From positions 1 to 64,000 of the forward strand of contig JAVKOQ010000088.1 of the NCBI GenBank assembly GCA_031835245.1: DNA of 64,000 nucleotides, read 5' to 3'. The stretch's first letter is position 1. The number at the start of each line of letters is the position of its first letter. A model generated the notes under the pieces. That model was not told the origin of the DNA, ran no database searches, and saw only the letters and a program-made list of their open reading frames with translations. Shown one piece after another: positions 1-11,743 of the stretch. This DNA comes from Balamuthia mandrillaris. Lineage: Eukaryota; Discosea; Longamoebia; Balamuthiidae. A program made the translations under genes and the position numbers.

Positions 1-529
1 ATGCGGGTTTCACTTCAAACCAAAAAAAAAAATCCACTACGTTAAAAAAAAAAAAATAATAATCAGTCTTGGAAGAGAAGAGAGCTGAGAGAGAGAGAGT
101 TACGTTGGTTGAGCAACAACCAAACAAAAAAAAAAAGAGGAGGGAAAGTGGAGTTGACGGCGGAGGAGAGACACGCACCTCTCTCTCTGTTTTGCTGCTG
201 GTTCCCTTCCCGCTACTCTTTTTTTTGTTTATTATTATTTTTTTGTTCCAAATGAAGATAGCGCAAAAAAAAAAAAAAAAAACGAGTAACCCGGAATTTT
301 TTGTCCGTTACGGCCTGCTTTTTTGCTGGGACGTCGTCTCATTATTTATTATTATGAAAATTGCTGAGCTGTGCTAGATGACCCGTTCTCATAAAAGTTC
401 TAATGAATTAAACGCATACTTGGCATGCCAAAGATTCTTAGCGTTCTGAGCGTGGTTTAGATGTTTTAAATTATTGGCATTTCTCGGTGACGTCAGCTGA
501 GGCAGGAAAGAAACAAACAAAAAAAAAAG
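1..529. other. upstream region without a supported gene
   Basis: A- and T-rich stretch with several poly-A and poly-T runs lying upstream of the PPR gene. Short open frames occur on both strands but have no recognisable domain or splice structure. It probably holds the promoter and 5' leader of the PPR gene and perhaps the end of a gene left of the window. Confidence 0.4.
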
Positions 530-2045
530 ATGATGTCGTGGAGAGGAGGGCGTGCGGTCGGTGGTTGCAGGCCGGCGTTGTGGACGTTCTTCGTGATGGG
601 GAGCAACGGAGGAGTGGTTGGCCCTGTTCAGCAGTCCTCCTGTCTCCTCGCACGGGCACCTTCTACATGTACCTCTCTCTTCTCGTTTGTTTGTATTTTT
701 TTTTTGCGTTCGCTACCTGATCATCTTTTCTGAATCTTAGCTCCAAGGATCGCTCTCCACTCCTGGCAAGTCTCCCGTTCGGTGCGGCAAATGCACGCCT
801 CCTCTTCGCTTTTGTTCTCCGCTGCCGAAGGAACGACGCACCCAGCCTCACGTGAAGCACACGATCCCTCCACCAGGAGACGAAGACGTGGCAAAGGCGT
901 TGTCCTCAGCAGGACAGAAAAGAAAGAGCTCTACTCCACGCCACGAAGCCACAGCAGCAACAAGGGAGCATCCGCAAAGCAACAAGAGAGAGAAGAAGAA
1001 GACGAAGTAGTCGCAAAAGACAAAGAAGAGCACAACCAAGAGGACAACAATGACGACGACGAAACCAAAGAATTGATCACCTTGTGGCAAGAATACGCTC
1101 GTCACAAAGAGAAATGGCCGCTCATCTTCTCTTACCTACAAGGCCTCCAAACAGAAATGGAGAGAGCAGAGAGAAGAGGGACAGTTGAGGAGGAAGAGGA
1201 CAAGAGACCCTCCCGAAGGAAGCAAAGGAAGAGGCCACTGCCACCCATCTTTCTTGTGAACCTTGTGCTGCAACAAATGGTGGGCAGGAAGAACGACCTC
1301 AGGGCAGGAGTGGAGCTGGTGAAGCAGGCCAAAGCGTGCGGCGTGCCGCTCTCCGCGGCCACCTTTAGTTTGTTGATAAGCGCCTATGGAAAGGCCGGTC
1401 AGATGGGTGCCATACAGAGGGCGTTGCAGGTTATGGAGGAAGAGGGTGTGCCGCTCAATGCTTTTGTTTACAGGTTTTTTTTTCTTTCCTCTCTCCCCTT
1501 TCTTCGTTCTCCTTCCTTTCTCCTTCTTCTTTGCAATTCTTCTTACATAGATACGTGTTAGTGCCTTGATATCAGCATACGCACATGCAAAAGATAGCGA
1601 GACCGCCGCTCGGTATTTTGTCGAGATGAAGCAACAGGGCATGAGGCCGGACGTAGTGACGTACTCTGCCCTCTTGAACGCCTTTATTGAAGGTCAACAA
1701 TTGGGCCAGGCCGAGTCTCTCCTCTACGACATGAAAACAGAAGCAGAAAAGAATGACGACGACAATAACGAAACCAACCAAACGAAGAAGAAGAAGAAGA
1801 AGCAGAAGACGTTTAGGTTTGATGCTCATGTCTACTCGTTGATGCGAAAGTTGGTGGCGCGGCTACGCTTGGAAGGAGAGGAAGAACGAGCCAACGACTT
1901 GATCGTGGACTTTGATATTCGCGAGAGAAGCAACAACACGACCTCTGTCTCAGTCGAGGAAGAAGCACAACAACACGAACAAGGAGATGAACAAGAACAG
2001 CGAGAACAAGAAACAGGAGAAAGTGAAAACGAAAAAAGAGAGTAA
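530..2045 (+). CDS. mitochondrial-type pentatricopeptide repeat (PPR) protein
   Basis: Three exons (530-668, 741-1473, 1562-2045) join in frame to 451 residues. PPR proteins bind organellar RNA in a sequence-specific way and act in processing, stability or translation. About three degenerate 35-residue PPR units lie at roughly residues 245-350; the clearest contains TYSALLNAFIEGQ. The first exon starts MMSWRGGRAVGGCRP: arginine-rich and without acidic residues, as in a mitochondrial presequence. I chose 530 because the first intron (gtacct...cttag) joins this start in frame to the body; the alternative start is the ATG at 791. The second intron ends at the ttag before 1562, restoring VYSALISAY. 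The middle and C-terminus are highly charged and disordered. It ends 36 bp from the convergent dioxygenase gene. The family is clear; the RNA target is not. Confidence 0.8.
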
Positions 2046-2080
2046 AATAATTATCTTCTATTCACAAAAAAAAAAAAACT

Positions 2081-4170
2081 TTAGCAACAATGCCCTTCGT
2101 TCTTTTCTTTTTCTTTCGCTCTGCGCTGCTCGCAAGGCGAGTCGTTGTTTGCTTTCGAACAACACTCAGGTTCTCTGAAGATATCTTCGATGTGAATGAG
2201 TTTGTGTTGGCCGTCCTCCGTGAAGCAGGTGCAGGTGCTATAGGGCGGCGCATAGAGGTGCAACGTTATGCTTGTTCCGTCATGCTCGTTTACCATGCGA
2301 TGCGCCAACGTCCCTTTTCAAAGGATTAGCAAAGCAAAGCAAAGCAACGCAAGAAGACCATAAAATAATAAAAGCAAAAAAGAAAATACCATCCAGGCTG
2401 GAAGACTCATCCACATCCAAGACCTTATTTCCAAGCCTCAATATCTTGGCTCTGTTCGGCCAGACCGAGTACTGCGTCTCCAACATTCTTCCTTGCAACA
2501 CTTTGAGCCACACGCTGGAGCCAGAGTGGTCGTGGATGGGGCTCTGCTGGCCCTTCTCCCAGCAGGCCATCACCAGGGAGAAGCGCTTGTCCTGTGCCAC
2601 CAGCACCCTCGTGTAGTGTTGCTTGTTGAAGCGGGCGTATGCTTGATACTCCCTGTTTGTATTAACGTTTCGTTCGTGTAAATTATCCATTTCAAACAAT
2701 CAAGACGAGAGAGAGAGAGAGAGAAGACCAGAAGCAAAAAGAGAAGAAAAAAACATACTGAGGATGAAACTGGAAGGAATCAACAAGCTTCCAAATCTTG
2801 GTGGCATCGGCCTCATGCGCAAACTCCGTGCGGAGGACAGACACAAACTGCTGAAAGTTAGAGAATACCATCTTTCTGAACTGCAAACAACGCGGCGAGG
2901 GCAAAAACGTTTGCTTCGTCTTATTTTCTCCTCCTTCTTCTGTTAACTTTCTCGAACGTCGTTTCGTTTCTTTGGGTTCTTCTTTCTTGTCTTTCTCTTG
3001 TGCCACAGCAACATCAATCAAAGGAATGTCCACTGCCCCTTCTTCTTCTCCTTTCTTTTGCTCTTCGTCAACTACTTCTTTTGTTGAGGTGTTGTTGTTT
3101 TTGGAGCAGTAAATAACGGGAACGACTTTGGATTGCCCGGATTGCTCGTCCTTGAAGCAACATTCGATGTAAGGGGGGAAGTAACAGTGGAGGGAGATTG
3201 CCTTCTCCGTGGCGCTCGCATTCCTCAGCTGATGATACTTGAGGGAGTCCGCCTCTTGCAGGACGCCATCCTCGGAAGTGATGCGGCGTTGAGCGGTAAT
3301 TTCTTGCTCGCCTTCATTGGTAGAGTATTCTAGGATGTCCAACTCGCCTTCCAAGACGCGATACCATACTTTACGAGGAACGGCCTTGCCTTCAGGGGCG
3401 TGGTTGTGAACAGGCCTATTTTGTAAACAAAGAAAGACATACTTTAAGTAATCGAAGGAGAAGAAGATCAAACACAGAAGAAACCTACGTTCCCTGGCCG
3501 CCATTCCAACATATCAACACTAAGGAGAAGTGTTCGTTGAAGGCAACGAGAACTCGTTGGTAGCGATGCTCCGAGAAGTGAACGTACTCTTTCCATTCTC
3601 TAATAAAAAAGAAGATTTAAAAAGAAAATCGGAAAAAAGTTGAGAAAAGAAACTACGAACGCTGGTTCGAAACAAAGGTTTCCAAGTAAGTATTCAATGA
3701 CAGAACCATGGAGCTGACTATCTGTAAGTTAGAAGATGATTCAACGTTAGATACAAGGTTACACCTTCCGTAAAATATGCTAGCCTTTTACACACCTCCA
3801 ACTTCATTGCAAAGTTTGTCAACCAAAGTAGAAAGGTTGGGAACTGGATTGCGCACGTTGGGTAGAGGATGCTAAACCATCCAGAAAAATAAGCAACAGG
3901 AGAGCCTTAATGAGAGCTTGAAAGTGAAGAAAGAACTAACCTCGACCAAAGGTCTCTGCGAGGCATATGCCTGGGTGATAGTGACAGTCCTTTTGTCGCC
4001 CGTCTCTTTATCGAAGCAAAAGCATTTGGCATAAGGCGGAGAGTATATGTGCAGCGAGATGCAAACTTCATCCGTTCGTGCGTTACCCATTTTGTGGACT
4101 CCTTGCGAATCTGTAAATACAACAACAAATGAGAATGGAATGGAGAGAAAGAGAGAGAGAGAGAGAGAAA

Positions 4171-4254
<84 letters not shown>

Positions 4255-5642
4255 AACGACAAGAAATGACAAGAAAGAAAGAAGAAAGCAATAAACAGAG
4301 AGAGAGAGAGAGAGAGAGGAGGGAGAGGTTACTGTCAATGTAAGCAACAGAATCGGTGGGCATGGGAGTTACTTTGAGGACGTCCACCTTACTACCGGAT
4401 TCATTCTCATTCACGCGATAACGGACTTCTTCCATGTCGCCTTGTAAGACCTTCATCCAACAACTGGCTGTAGCATGATCGTGGATTGGGCTGAAACCAA
4501 ATACAAACAGGAAACGTCAACAAATGGGACGAATAATGGAACAAGAGAACAGAGTACAAACCTTGCTTGACCTTTCTCCCAACAAAGCAACAAGAGAGTA
4601 AACTTTTCATCGTAGCCAACTAAGTTACGAGTGTAGTGGCCATCTTTGAAATGAGCATATTGTTTGATCTCTCTGTGATTTTCAGTAAGTACAGTAGAAA
4701 AAAGAAGAAAAAAAATAAGAGAGCAACTGACTTTGGGTTAAAACGAAGAGAGGCTAAAAGACGACTGATGTGATTGATTGTAGCTGTAGTGCGATCTGAA
4801 GAAGTCTCATTCTTCAACTCATGACGAAGCAAATCCACCAAAGAATCAAAAGACGTGTATACTACGTTTTGTTGATGAGCCAATTGTGCCTTCAATCGAC
4901 ATTTCCCCTGAACAACGACAAGAAAAGTAAGCAGATATGAACAAAAAAAATTGAATGCTCGTTATAATACCTCCAAACCAGCAACGGGGCGATAAACTAC
5001 TGGAATTGTGCCCTGCCGCCCACCAGAGGCGTTAAAGCAGCACTCAAAGTATGGAGGAGAGTAGAGATGCACGGAAACTGCTCTAGTTTTCCCTGAGTTG
5101 CCCATCTTGTGCTTTACCATTGATTCTGTTTTTGTTATGTCATAAATAGAGAGAGAGAGAGAGAGAGGGAGTAGCAAACAGAGATAAGCAAAAGAAAGGA
5201 TTAAAGGAGAATGAAAAGAAGAAAGAGATACCATCGAAGAAAAGAACGGGGCTCTGGTCGTTATACTGAGAAACATCCAGCACTTCAGAGTACTGTGTGT
5301 TTGGACAGTAGCACTTGTACTTCGTGAGCGTCAGTTCTCCATCCAATACTTTGACCCAGCTCCTCTCTCCCGTGGCGTGATCATGCACTGGTCTGTTTGA
5401 GAGAGAGACAGAGGGGAGAAGATTCAGCAAGATGAGCGCGAATGACAATAAAACGCTATTATAAAAGAGCTCACGTTTCTTGGTCTTGGTTCCAACAAAT
5501 AACCATCAAAGAAAAGTTATCATCGAAAGCTATCAAGTTACGGCTGTAGCAGTGCTCGTCAAAGTGCATGTAGTCCTTCCACTCACTAGTAAAACAAGCC
5601 AAATGTCAGAAATGAGCAGCGAAGAGAAGATAGCGATGATTG

Positions 5643-5676
<34 letters not shown>

Positions 5677-6104
5677 ACAACAAACAAAACGAGAGTGGCG
5701 AAAGAAAAACGACAAGCGAGAGAAAGCATAAGAGAAAGGAGAGCGAGGGCATCAAGGACAACGCACTTCAAGGAGAACTGGAAAGACTGCATGAGGTGCA
5801 ACACATGGCTGGGCGACGGTTCTCCTTTCTCAAACGCTCTGGTCATGGTCCGGACGAAGGAGATCACATTGCAAAAGGTCTCACCGCTTTCTCCTTCCTC
5901 TTTTTCTCCGTCAGTGCTTCCTACTCCTCCTTCTCCTGCCAACTCTTGCGCTCGTCGGATGGTTCGAGGACTCTCCACAAAGGAGAGAGTTCGTTCTCGC
6001 TCCTCGTCCTCGTCCTCCTCTTCTGCCTTCCGCCCTCCTCTCCTCCTGTTGTTCTCCTGCTGAACTCTTTTCTCTCCTTTACTTCCAAGCAGCAACTTTT
6101 TCAT
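2081..6104 (-). CDS. tetra-domain cysteine dioxygenase fusion protein
   Basis: Fourteen exons give 926 residues: 5767-6104, 5475-5585, 5232-5392, 4971-5125, 4732-4907, 4562-4672, 4333-4490, 3941-4110, 3796-3871, 3661-3721, 3489-3599, 2759-3415, 2390-2652, 2081-2313. Four consecutive type I cysteine dioxygenase cupin domains follow an acidic N-terminal tail (about residues 80-255, 256-460, 461-690, 690-926). CDO oxidises cysteine to cysteine sulfinate with a 3-His iron centre. All four domains keep HxH (H153/155, H354/356, H546/548, H802/804), the third His (209, 409, 604, 854) and the (S/T)xHxY motif (Y225, Y426, Y621, Y870). Only domain 2 keeps the Cys (C361) that crosslinks to Tyr in animal CDO; the others have Ser, Val, Val. 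Domain 3 has HNH and a longer loop after it. Typical CDO is about 200 residues with one domain. The start at 6104 is the first in-frame ATG. The fusion is seen directly; the activity of each domain is inferred. Confidence 0.88.
4160..4256. repeat. (GAAA)n microsatellite in a dioxygenase intron
   Basis: Tetranucleotide GAAA/AAAG run of about 22 units inside the intron 4111-4332, flanked by GA dinucleotide runs. On the transcribed strand of this minus-strand gene it reads TTTC, so the sense strand is pyrimidine-rich. Confidence 0.95.
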
Positions 6105-6720
6105 CCCTTCTCTTTTTTTTTTCTTTGTTGCTTTGCTGATCTCCCTTGGAACCTTTCTTCCAGTCCAATCCAATCCAATCTGTTGATGAGAACAAAAAAA
6201 AAAGACGTAGCGAAAAAGTGAGCTTCTGTTGTTTCGATGCAATCAAAAAAAAAAAATAATGCTTTTTTTTTTGATGCTCGGTGCAATAAAACAAAAACTT
6301 GAGAGAATTCGAAAAACAAAGGAGAAGTAGATTACCCCCACCAAGGTACAAGGCGGCAGAAGGTCGCGACTTTGACTTTAGTTCTTTTTCTTTCTTTCTT
6401 TCTTTCTTTCTTTCTCCGTTTTAACGCTAAAAAGGTGCGAAAAGCTTGGGAGGGGTCCTGAAACTGCGAAAAACACCTTAAAAGCGGATGAACGAACCAA
6501 TCGGAAACATGCCGGCTGATTTAGCATAGGTGGTTTGATTTTGGATTGGATGGGAATTTTCTACATAATTTAAAATAACCTTGAAATTTCTTCGTCTTTG
6601 AGGAACAACACAACGCCAGCAACTCGGTGTGGATTTAGTCGCAAACTTAAACTCTCTCTCTCTCCCTCTCCCTCTCTCTCTTTCATCTCTTTCAAAACAA
6701 AAAGAAAGGTATCAGCAAAC
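6105..6720. promoter_or_regulatory. divergent intergenic region
   Basis: Separates the starts of the minus-strand dioxygenase gene (6104) and the plus-strand small protein (6721), so it must hold both promoters. It has poly-A/T runs, a short TTTC repeat near 6390-6414 and a CT-rich tract just before 6721. No open frame with recognisable content and no clear TATA element were found. Confidence 0.4.
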
Positions 6721-7119
6721 ATGCAAACCAGACCAACGGATGCGGATCACGTCGGCGAGGACACGCGCAAGGACATCGGCCCAGGAGCTCACGGCGTGGC
6801 CGGCAGCGAGGGCCGCGGCGATCTCCTCAAGAAGCTGATCCCACAGAGAGAGCAAGGCCCCCAAAGAACGCCAGGAATACCTGAGGAGAAACTACCAGGG
6901 TTGGACCGTCTTGGCGCTGCATCCTCCTCCTCAGCTGCAAACAAGATGGGAAACAGGAGGGATGAAGTGGCAACGCCGGAAGATGTAGCGGTGAGGGAGG
7001 GGGAGGCTTCTCGAGGAAAAAGCGATCTGCCGAGCACTCCAAAAGGGGATGTGGTGGGTGGAGGAGAGGGGAACAGAGGGGATTCCTTCATGGATGCTGG
7101 TTTCGGTGGCAGACAATAA
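6721..7119 (+). CDS. small hydrophilic disordered protein, unknown function
   Basis: Single exon of 132 residues starting at the first ATG after a pyrimidine-rich leader. The product is rich in Gly, Glu, Arg, Asp and Ser, has no Cys or Trp and no hydrophobic segment, and looks disordered throughout, somewhat like a hydrophilin or LEA-type stress protein. I do not recognise a family. Higher GC content than the flanks and an uninterrupted frame support coding. It is divergent from the dioxygenase gene and convergent with Lon, whose stop codon is 119 bp away. Confidence 0.55.
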   Translation: MQTRPTDADHVGEDTRKDIGPGAHGVAGSEGRGDLLKKLIPQREQGPQRTPGIPEEKLPGLDRLGAASSSSAANKMGNRRDEVATPEDVAVREGEASRGKSDLPSTPKGDVVGGGEGNRGDSFMDAGFGGRQ

Positions 7120-7238
7120 GAAGAAGGAAGAAGAGAAGATGTGAAGAAGAAACGAAATGATGAAAATAAATAAGTTCAGAAAAATAAGCAAGGAACCAGC
7201 GAGAAGCAGAGAAGAGAGAAAGAGCAGAAGGAGAAGAC

Positions 7239-10200
7239 TTATTCAAAGGCCGCCTTGTAGACATCAGCAAAATAGTCGGCAAAGTGAACGGTGAGGCCTG
7301 CTCTCAAAAAGTCGTCCAGCTCGTCCCAATCCTTCTTGTTTTCTTTGGGAATGACGAGCTCCGTCACTTGATTGCGCTTCGCTGCGATGACCTTTTCCTT
7401 TATGCCTCCCACGGGAAGCACTTTGCCTGTTTTTTTTGTGGCATTTGTTTAGCAACAAAAGAAGAAAGGAGAAAGCATAAAGAATACAAACGCAAAGAAT
7501 TATGCATGAAGATATAAAAGAAAGAGCACAGAACAAAGAAGAAGGAGTGACAAACGAATAAGAAAGATAAAGGAGTAAAAGAAGAAGAAACTCATCATAC
7601 CAGTGAGAGTGATTTCGCCCGTCATGGCGAGGTTTTGCTTAATGGGAACGCCCTTAGCAAGAGAGAGCAAGGAGGCTACCATTGTGATACCAGCCGAGGG
7701 TCCGTCCTTGGGAGTAGCTCCTTCCGGCAGATGCATGTGCATGTGCGCCTTCTCGAAAAAGTCGTTATGTGCATCGAGCTTCCTCATGAAGAGCTTGGCG
7801 TAGGTATAAGCAATGTTGGCGCTTTCCTTCATGACCTCTCCCATTGAACCTGTCGTAACCAATTTGCCCTGTCCAGATGCTGCGAATGCAAGTCAGAGAA
7901 GTAAAACGCGAAAGAACTAAAGAATGGCATTAGGAGAGAGCAAACCATGTTTCTTGCCCTTTTTGTTTTTCTTATGGGAAGCTTCGACAAGTGACATGTG
8001 ACGAGCGTCCAACACAGTCTCCACATAAGGCGTGGATCCTCCCATGGAAGTCCAAGCCAGGCCCATGACCACGCCTGGCGGGGTCACGTCGTAGATGCGT
8101 TGGTCCGTCCATGGTGCTTTGCCCAAATAACCTTCTAGGTCGCTCTCTTTGACCACTATCTTTTCTTTCTTTTGCTGTTGTTTTGTTGCTGTCGTTGCTT
8201 TGTGTTTGGTCGGTCTTCCTCGTCGTCTTTGTTCTTTAACAATGCCAACTGATTTTTCTCCTTCTTGGTGCGATGCTGTGTCTTCTTCCGCTTCTTCGTT
8301 CTTTGGAGATCCAGTTACTGCTGTTGCGGTATCTTTCTTCTCATTTTGAGTAACCAGCTTGAACGCTACTTTACGAAAGACCTTCTCGATGTGTTTCTGA
8401 AGGTTTCTAACTCCTGCTTCACGGCAGTACGATTGAATCAACGCATTCACCGCCTCTCTGTTCATTTCTACCTCCACTCCAACTTCTTCTTCTTCCTCTT
8501 CATCTGTCCCTTCTTTCTTAGTCTTCTTCGGAATTTTGGCAGTGGAAAGTCCACTCTCTTCAATAGCTTTCGGAATGAGATACTTCTCAGCAATTGCCAC
8601 TTTCTCTTCCTGCACATATCCGCTCAGCCGAATGACTTCCATTCGATCCAGCAACGGCTTTGGTATGGTGTGGGTCACATTCGCCGTACAGACAAACAAC
8701 ACTTTAGAAAGGTCGTAGGGCACATCCAAGTAATGATCCAAGAAAGCGTTGTTCTGCTCTGGATCCAAAACCTCCAAAAGGGCCGAGGCGGGGTCTCCTC
8801 GGTGTGTAGCCATTCCTATCTTGTCAATCTCGTCTATCAAAATAACGGGGTTGGAAGTCTTTACTCTCTTTAGGGCTTGCAGCAATTTGCCAGGCATGGC
8901 TCCCACATAGGTCCTTCTGTGGCCTTTGATCTCGGCTTCGTCGGTCATGCCACCAACGGAGAAGCGGAAGAACTCTCTTCCAAGAGCGTGTGCCACCGAT
9001 TTGCCTATGCTGGTCTTACCAACGCCTGGTGGTCCCACCAACAACAAAATCTTTCCTGAATGTTGTTGTTGCTGATTGTTGCTGTCACTATTCGTCGCTG
9101 AGCTCATCGATGAACGGAGACTGCCTACTGCGATGAACTCCAACAACCGATCCTTCACATCCTTCAAACCATGATGTTCCTCTTCCAACACTCTCTCCGC
9201 GTGGCTCATGCTAAGATTGTCCGTGGTATGCTTGCCCCAAGGTAACAACGTCAACCAATCTAAATAGGTCCGCATGACGTTGTACTCAGCACTTGCCGGT
9301 GCGACGTGTTGGAAGCGTTCCAGCTCCTCGTCGATAGCACGAAGAGCGTGAGCAGGAATGTTGGGATTAGCAGCCTTCCTCTCTTGGAACTTGGCAAGCA
9401 AGGTCTCCGTTTGTGGTTGTTCCAGGCCGAGCTCCGTGCGAATGCTCTTCAGCTCCACTTTGAGTAGCATTTGTCTCTGCCGTTCCTCTAGCTTTTGGTC
9501 GATTTCCCTCTTTATCTTGTGTGAAAGCTCCACAAGGTTCATCTCTCGTTTGGCCATACTCGCCACTTTCATCAAGCGTCGATGCACATCCAGCTCCTGA
9601 ATCAAGTCCTGCTGGTCATTCACTCCAGTTGTTCCCTCTGCGCCTCCTCCATCGGTGATAGAAAAATGAGTGATGATGCCACCCACAAAGTCAGCAAACT
9701 CTCCTGGATTCTGAGGGTCGTAGAACTCCAAGAACTGGACGAGATAAGCGAACATGTGCTCGTAGCGCCGGTTCATGGTGGTAGTAGTCAGTCGATGCAC
9801 AATGGCTTCCAACTCCGTTTGAGCAGCACGCAAAGCAGCGGCCTTGTCGCGATCACCGTTCATAGTTGGTGGAAGAGGCAGAGGCTTGTCCGGGAGGTCC
9901 TTCACCGCTACGGTCAGACGTCTGTTCTTCCGTTTCTTCTTGTCGGAGCGAACCACATCCTTTATTCCGATACGACGCATGCCAGAGAAGTAGACCAGAC
10001 CGGCGGGGCCGGCTAGGGTTTCTTGGAGAACAACTTTGGTGACGACCGCCAAGACTCCAGTGGAGTGAATGTTGTCGATAGAGTTTATGCTTGGGAGGAA
10101 CGCGTTGTGGTCGTGGTTGGTGTCACTGTTGGCAGGAGTGGGGGAAGAAGCAGAGGTTTGGGCCTCGGAGGGATTTTTGATCAGGAAGAGGCCTATGAGA

Positions 10201-11341
10201 GGATAGGGATGTTTCTTGCGGAGCTTTATAATGTCTTTGAGCAACGTTTGATCGCGCACCGCCGCTACGCCCTGGAGACCTTTTGGTGGGCGAGACGTTA
10301 GCAGTGACAAAAGAGAAGAGAAGAGAAGAGAAGAGAAGAGAAGAGAACGATGAAGAGAAGAGAAGAGAAGAGAAGAAAGAGAGAAAGAGAAGAGAAGAGA
10401 AGAGAAGAGAAGAGAAGAGAAGAGAAGAGAAGAGAAGAGAAGAGAAGAGAAGAGAAGAGAAGAGACGAGAAGAGAAGAGAAGCAACAGCATTAAGAAAAG
10501 CAAGAAGAGTGAGAACAGAAAGAGAGAAAAAAAAGAAGGTCGAACCAGGAAGAATAGAGGCCTTCATGACAGGCAAAACAAGAACATGCGGAGGGGTGGG
10601 CATCGACTGAAAGTTCCGGAAGAAAGCCGGGCTTTGGCTCTGCGCAAGGGCATTCAAATCCTCTTCTCCCATCGATAACGCGTCGTCATCATCATCGTCG
10701 TCGTCGTCATCATCGTCGTCGTCCATGTCATCATCGTCATCGTCGTGGTCGTCGTCGTCGTCGCTGCCGAGACCGCTGGCAGAGAGAAAAGCGCGCACCG
10801 GGTCGTCCTCCGCCTCCCCGTCGCCGTTGTCGGGGTCGTCATCATCAGAGTACGAAGAGGACACCGCACGACTCCAGTGAAAGTGTCGTTTGTCAGGGAG
10901 AAGCCCTCCACAAGAAGATGCAGGGGACAGTCGGCGGTTCGTCGAAAGAGCAGCGGCGGTGAGCGTCCTTCTGGCGCTGTTGCGAAGAGGAGAAGACAAA
11001 GAGGAAGAGAAGAAGCGAGGAAACGAAAAAGCTGGAGGGCCGCGTCTTGTGGACCACAAAAAATCGCGTCGAGGAAAAGGCGCAGCGGTGGCAGTGGCAG
11101 CGGAGGAGGAGGAGGAGGATGCGTGCAAACGAGAAGGGGAAGGGAGCGAAGAGGGCGAAAGGAGGGAATGCCGTGAGCTGCTGCGGAAGAAAACACGACC
11201 ACCGAGGGTGGAGGAGGCGCTGTTGTTGTTCTTTCCAAGGTGAAGGGGAGCGGAAAGGGAGAGGTTGGTGGTGGAGGAGGAAGCCGTCCTCCAACAAACC
11301 TTCCGATTGGCCTGCAGCATCCTCTCTCCCGCGACCAGCAT
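7239..11341 (-). CDS. LONP1: mitochondrial Lon protease
   Basis: Four exons (10546-11341, 7946-10279, 7601-7879, 7239-7426) give 1198 residues. Lon is an ATP-dependent serine protease that degrades damaged matrix proteins and binds mitochondrial DNA. Visible parts: an Arg/Ser-rich presequence of about 160 residues; an Asp-rich stretch near residues 185-220; the N-terminal substrate domain beginning [15 protein letters not shown]; Walker A GPPGVGKT and Walker B ILIDEIDK; and the protease domain with catalytic Ser in [11 protein letters not shown] and Lys in [11 protein letters not shown]. The chain ends DVYKAAFE. The length is a little above human LONP1 (959), explained by the long presequence and acidic linker. 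The first intron (10280-10545) is mostly a GAGAA-type microsatellite. Catalytic residues are intact. Confidence 0.95.
10311..10482. repeat. (AGAGA)n microsatellite in Lon intron 1
   Basis: Pentanucleotide GAGAA array about 170 bp long with a few interruptions, filling most of the intron. The sense strand of Lon reads TTCTC, so it is pyrimidine-rich in the transcript. Confidence 0.95.
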
Positions 11342-11743
11342 CGATTGGGCTCTTCTTCTTTATTTTTTATTTTTTTCGACGATTATTTTCTGTTTATTTT
11401 CTTGGAAGTAGAATAATTGTTTGGCTGTTGGGATAGATATCGATCATTTGAATAGTTGTCGACGGTATGGCGCGATTTGAATAGGTTCCACGGGGTTGGC
11501 CGGAATGTCCAAGTAAACACCCTTTTTCTGCATGCGCAAGGCCCTTTATCATGCACCGCGACCAAACTGAGCTGATGAGATTTAGTTCGGTTCCTTTTTC
11601 TTGGGCATTTTGTCCAGCGTTTCACCTATTCTCTGTATGTTTGAAGTCCTGTACCAAGTAACCTGCACCAACAAGGGATAGCTTTGCTTTCTTATCGTTC
11701 AAAAAAAAATCTCTTTCCTTGTTTTGGTTGTTCTCCCAAAGCC
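11342..11743. other. intergenic region upstream of Lon
   Basis: Lies between the Lon start codon and the stop codon of the next minus-strand gene. It has a poly-T stretch near 11355-11375 and otherwise mixed sequence with no supported gene. It should contain the Lon promoter. Confidence 0.4.

Noticed and set aside
8149-10301. Several plus-strand frames of 60-200 residues opposite Lon
   Set aside because: Antisense shadows of a well-conserved gene, with no domains of their own.
10283-10678. Arg-Glu-rich plus-strand frame
   Set aside because: Made of the GAGAA array in Lon intron 1, antisense to Lon.
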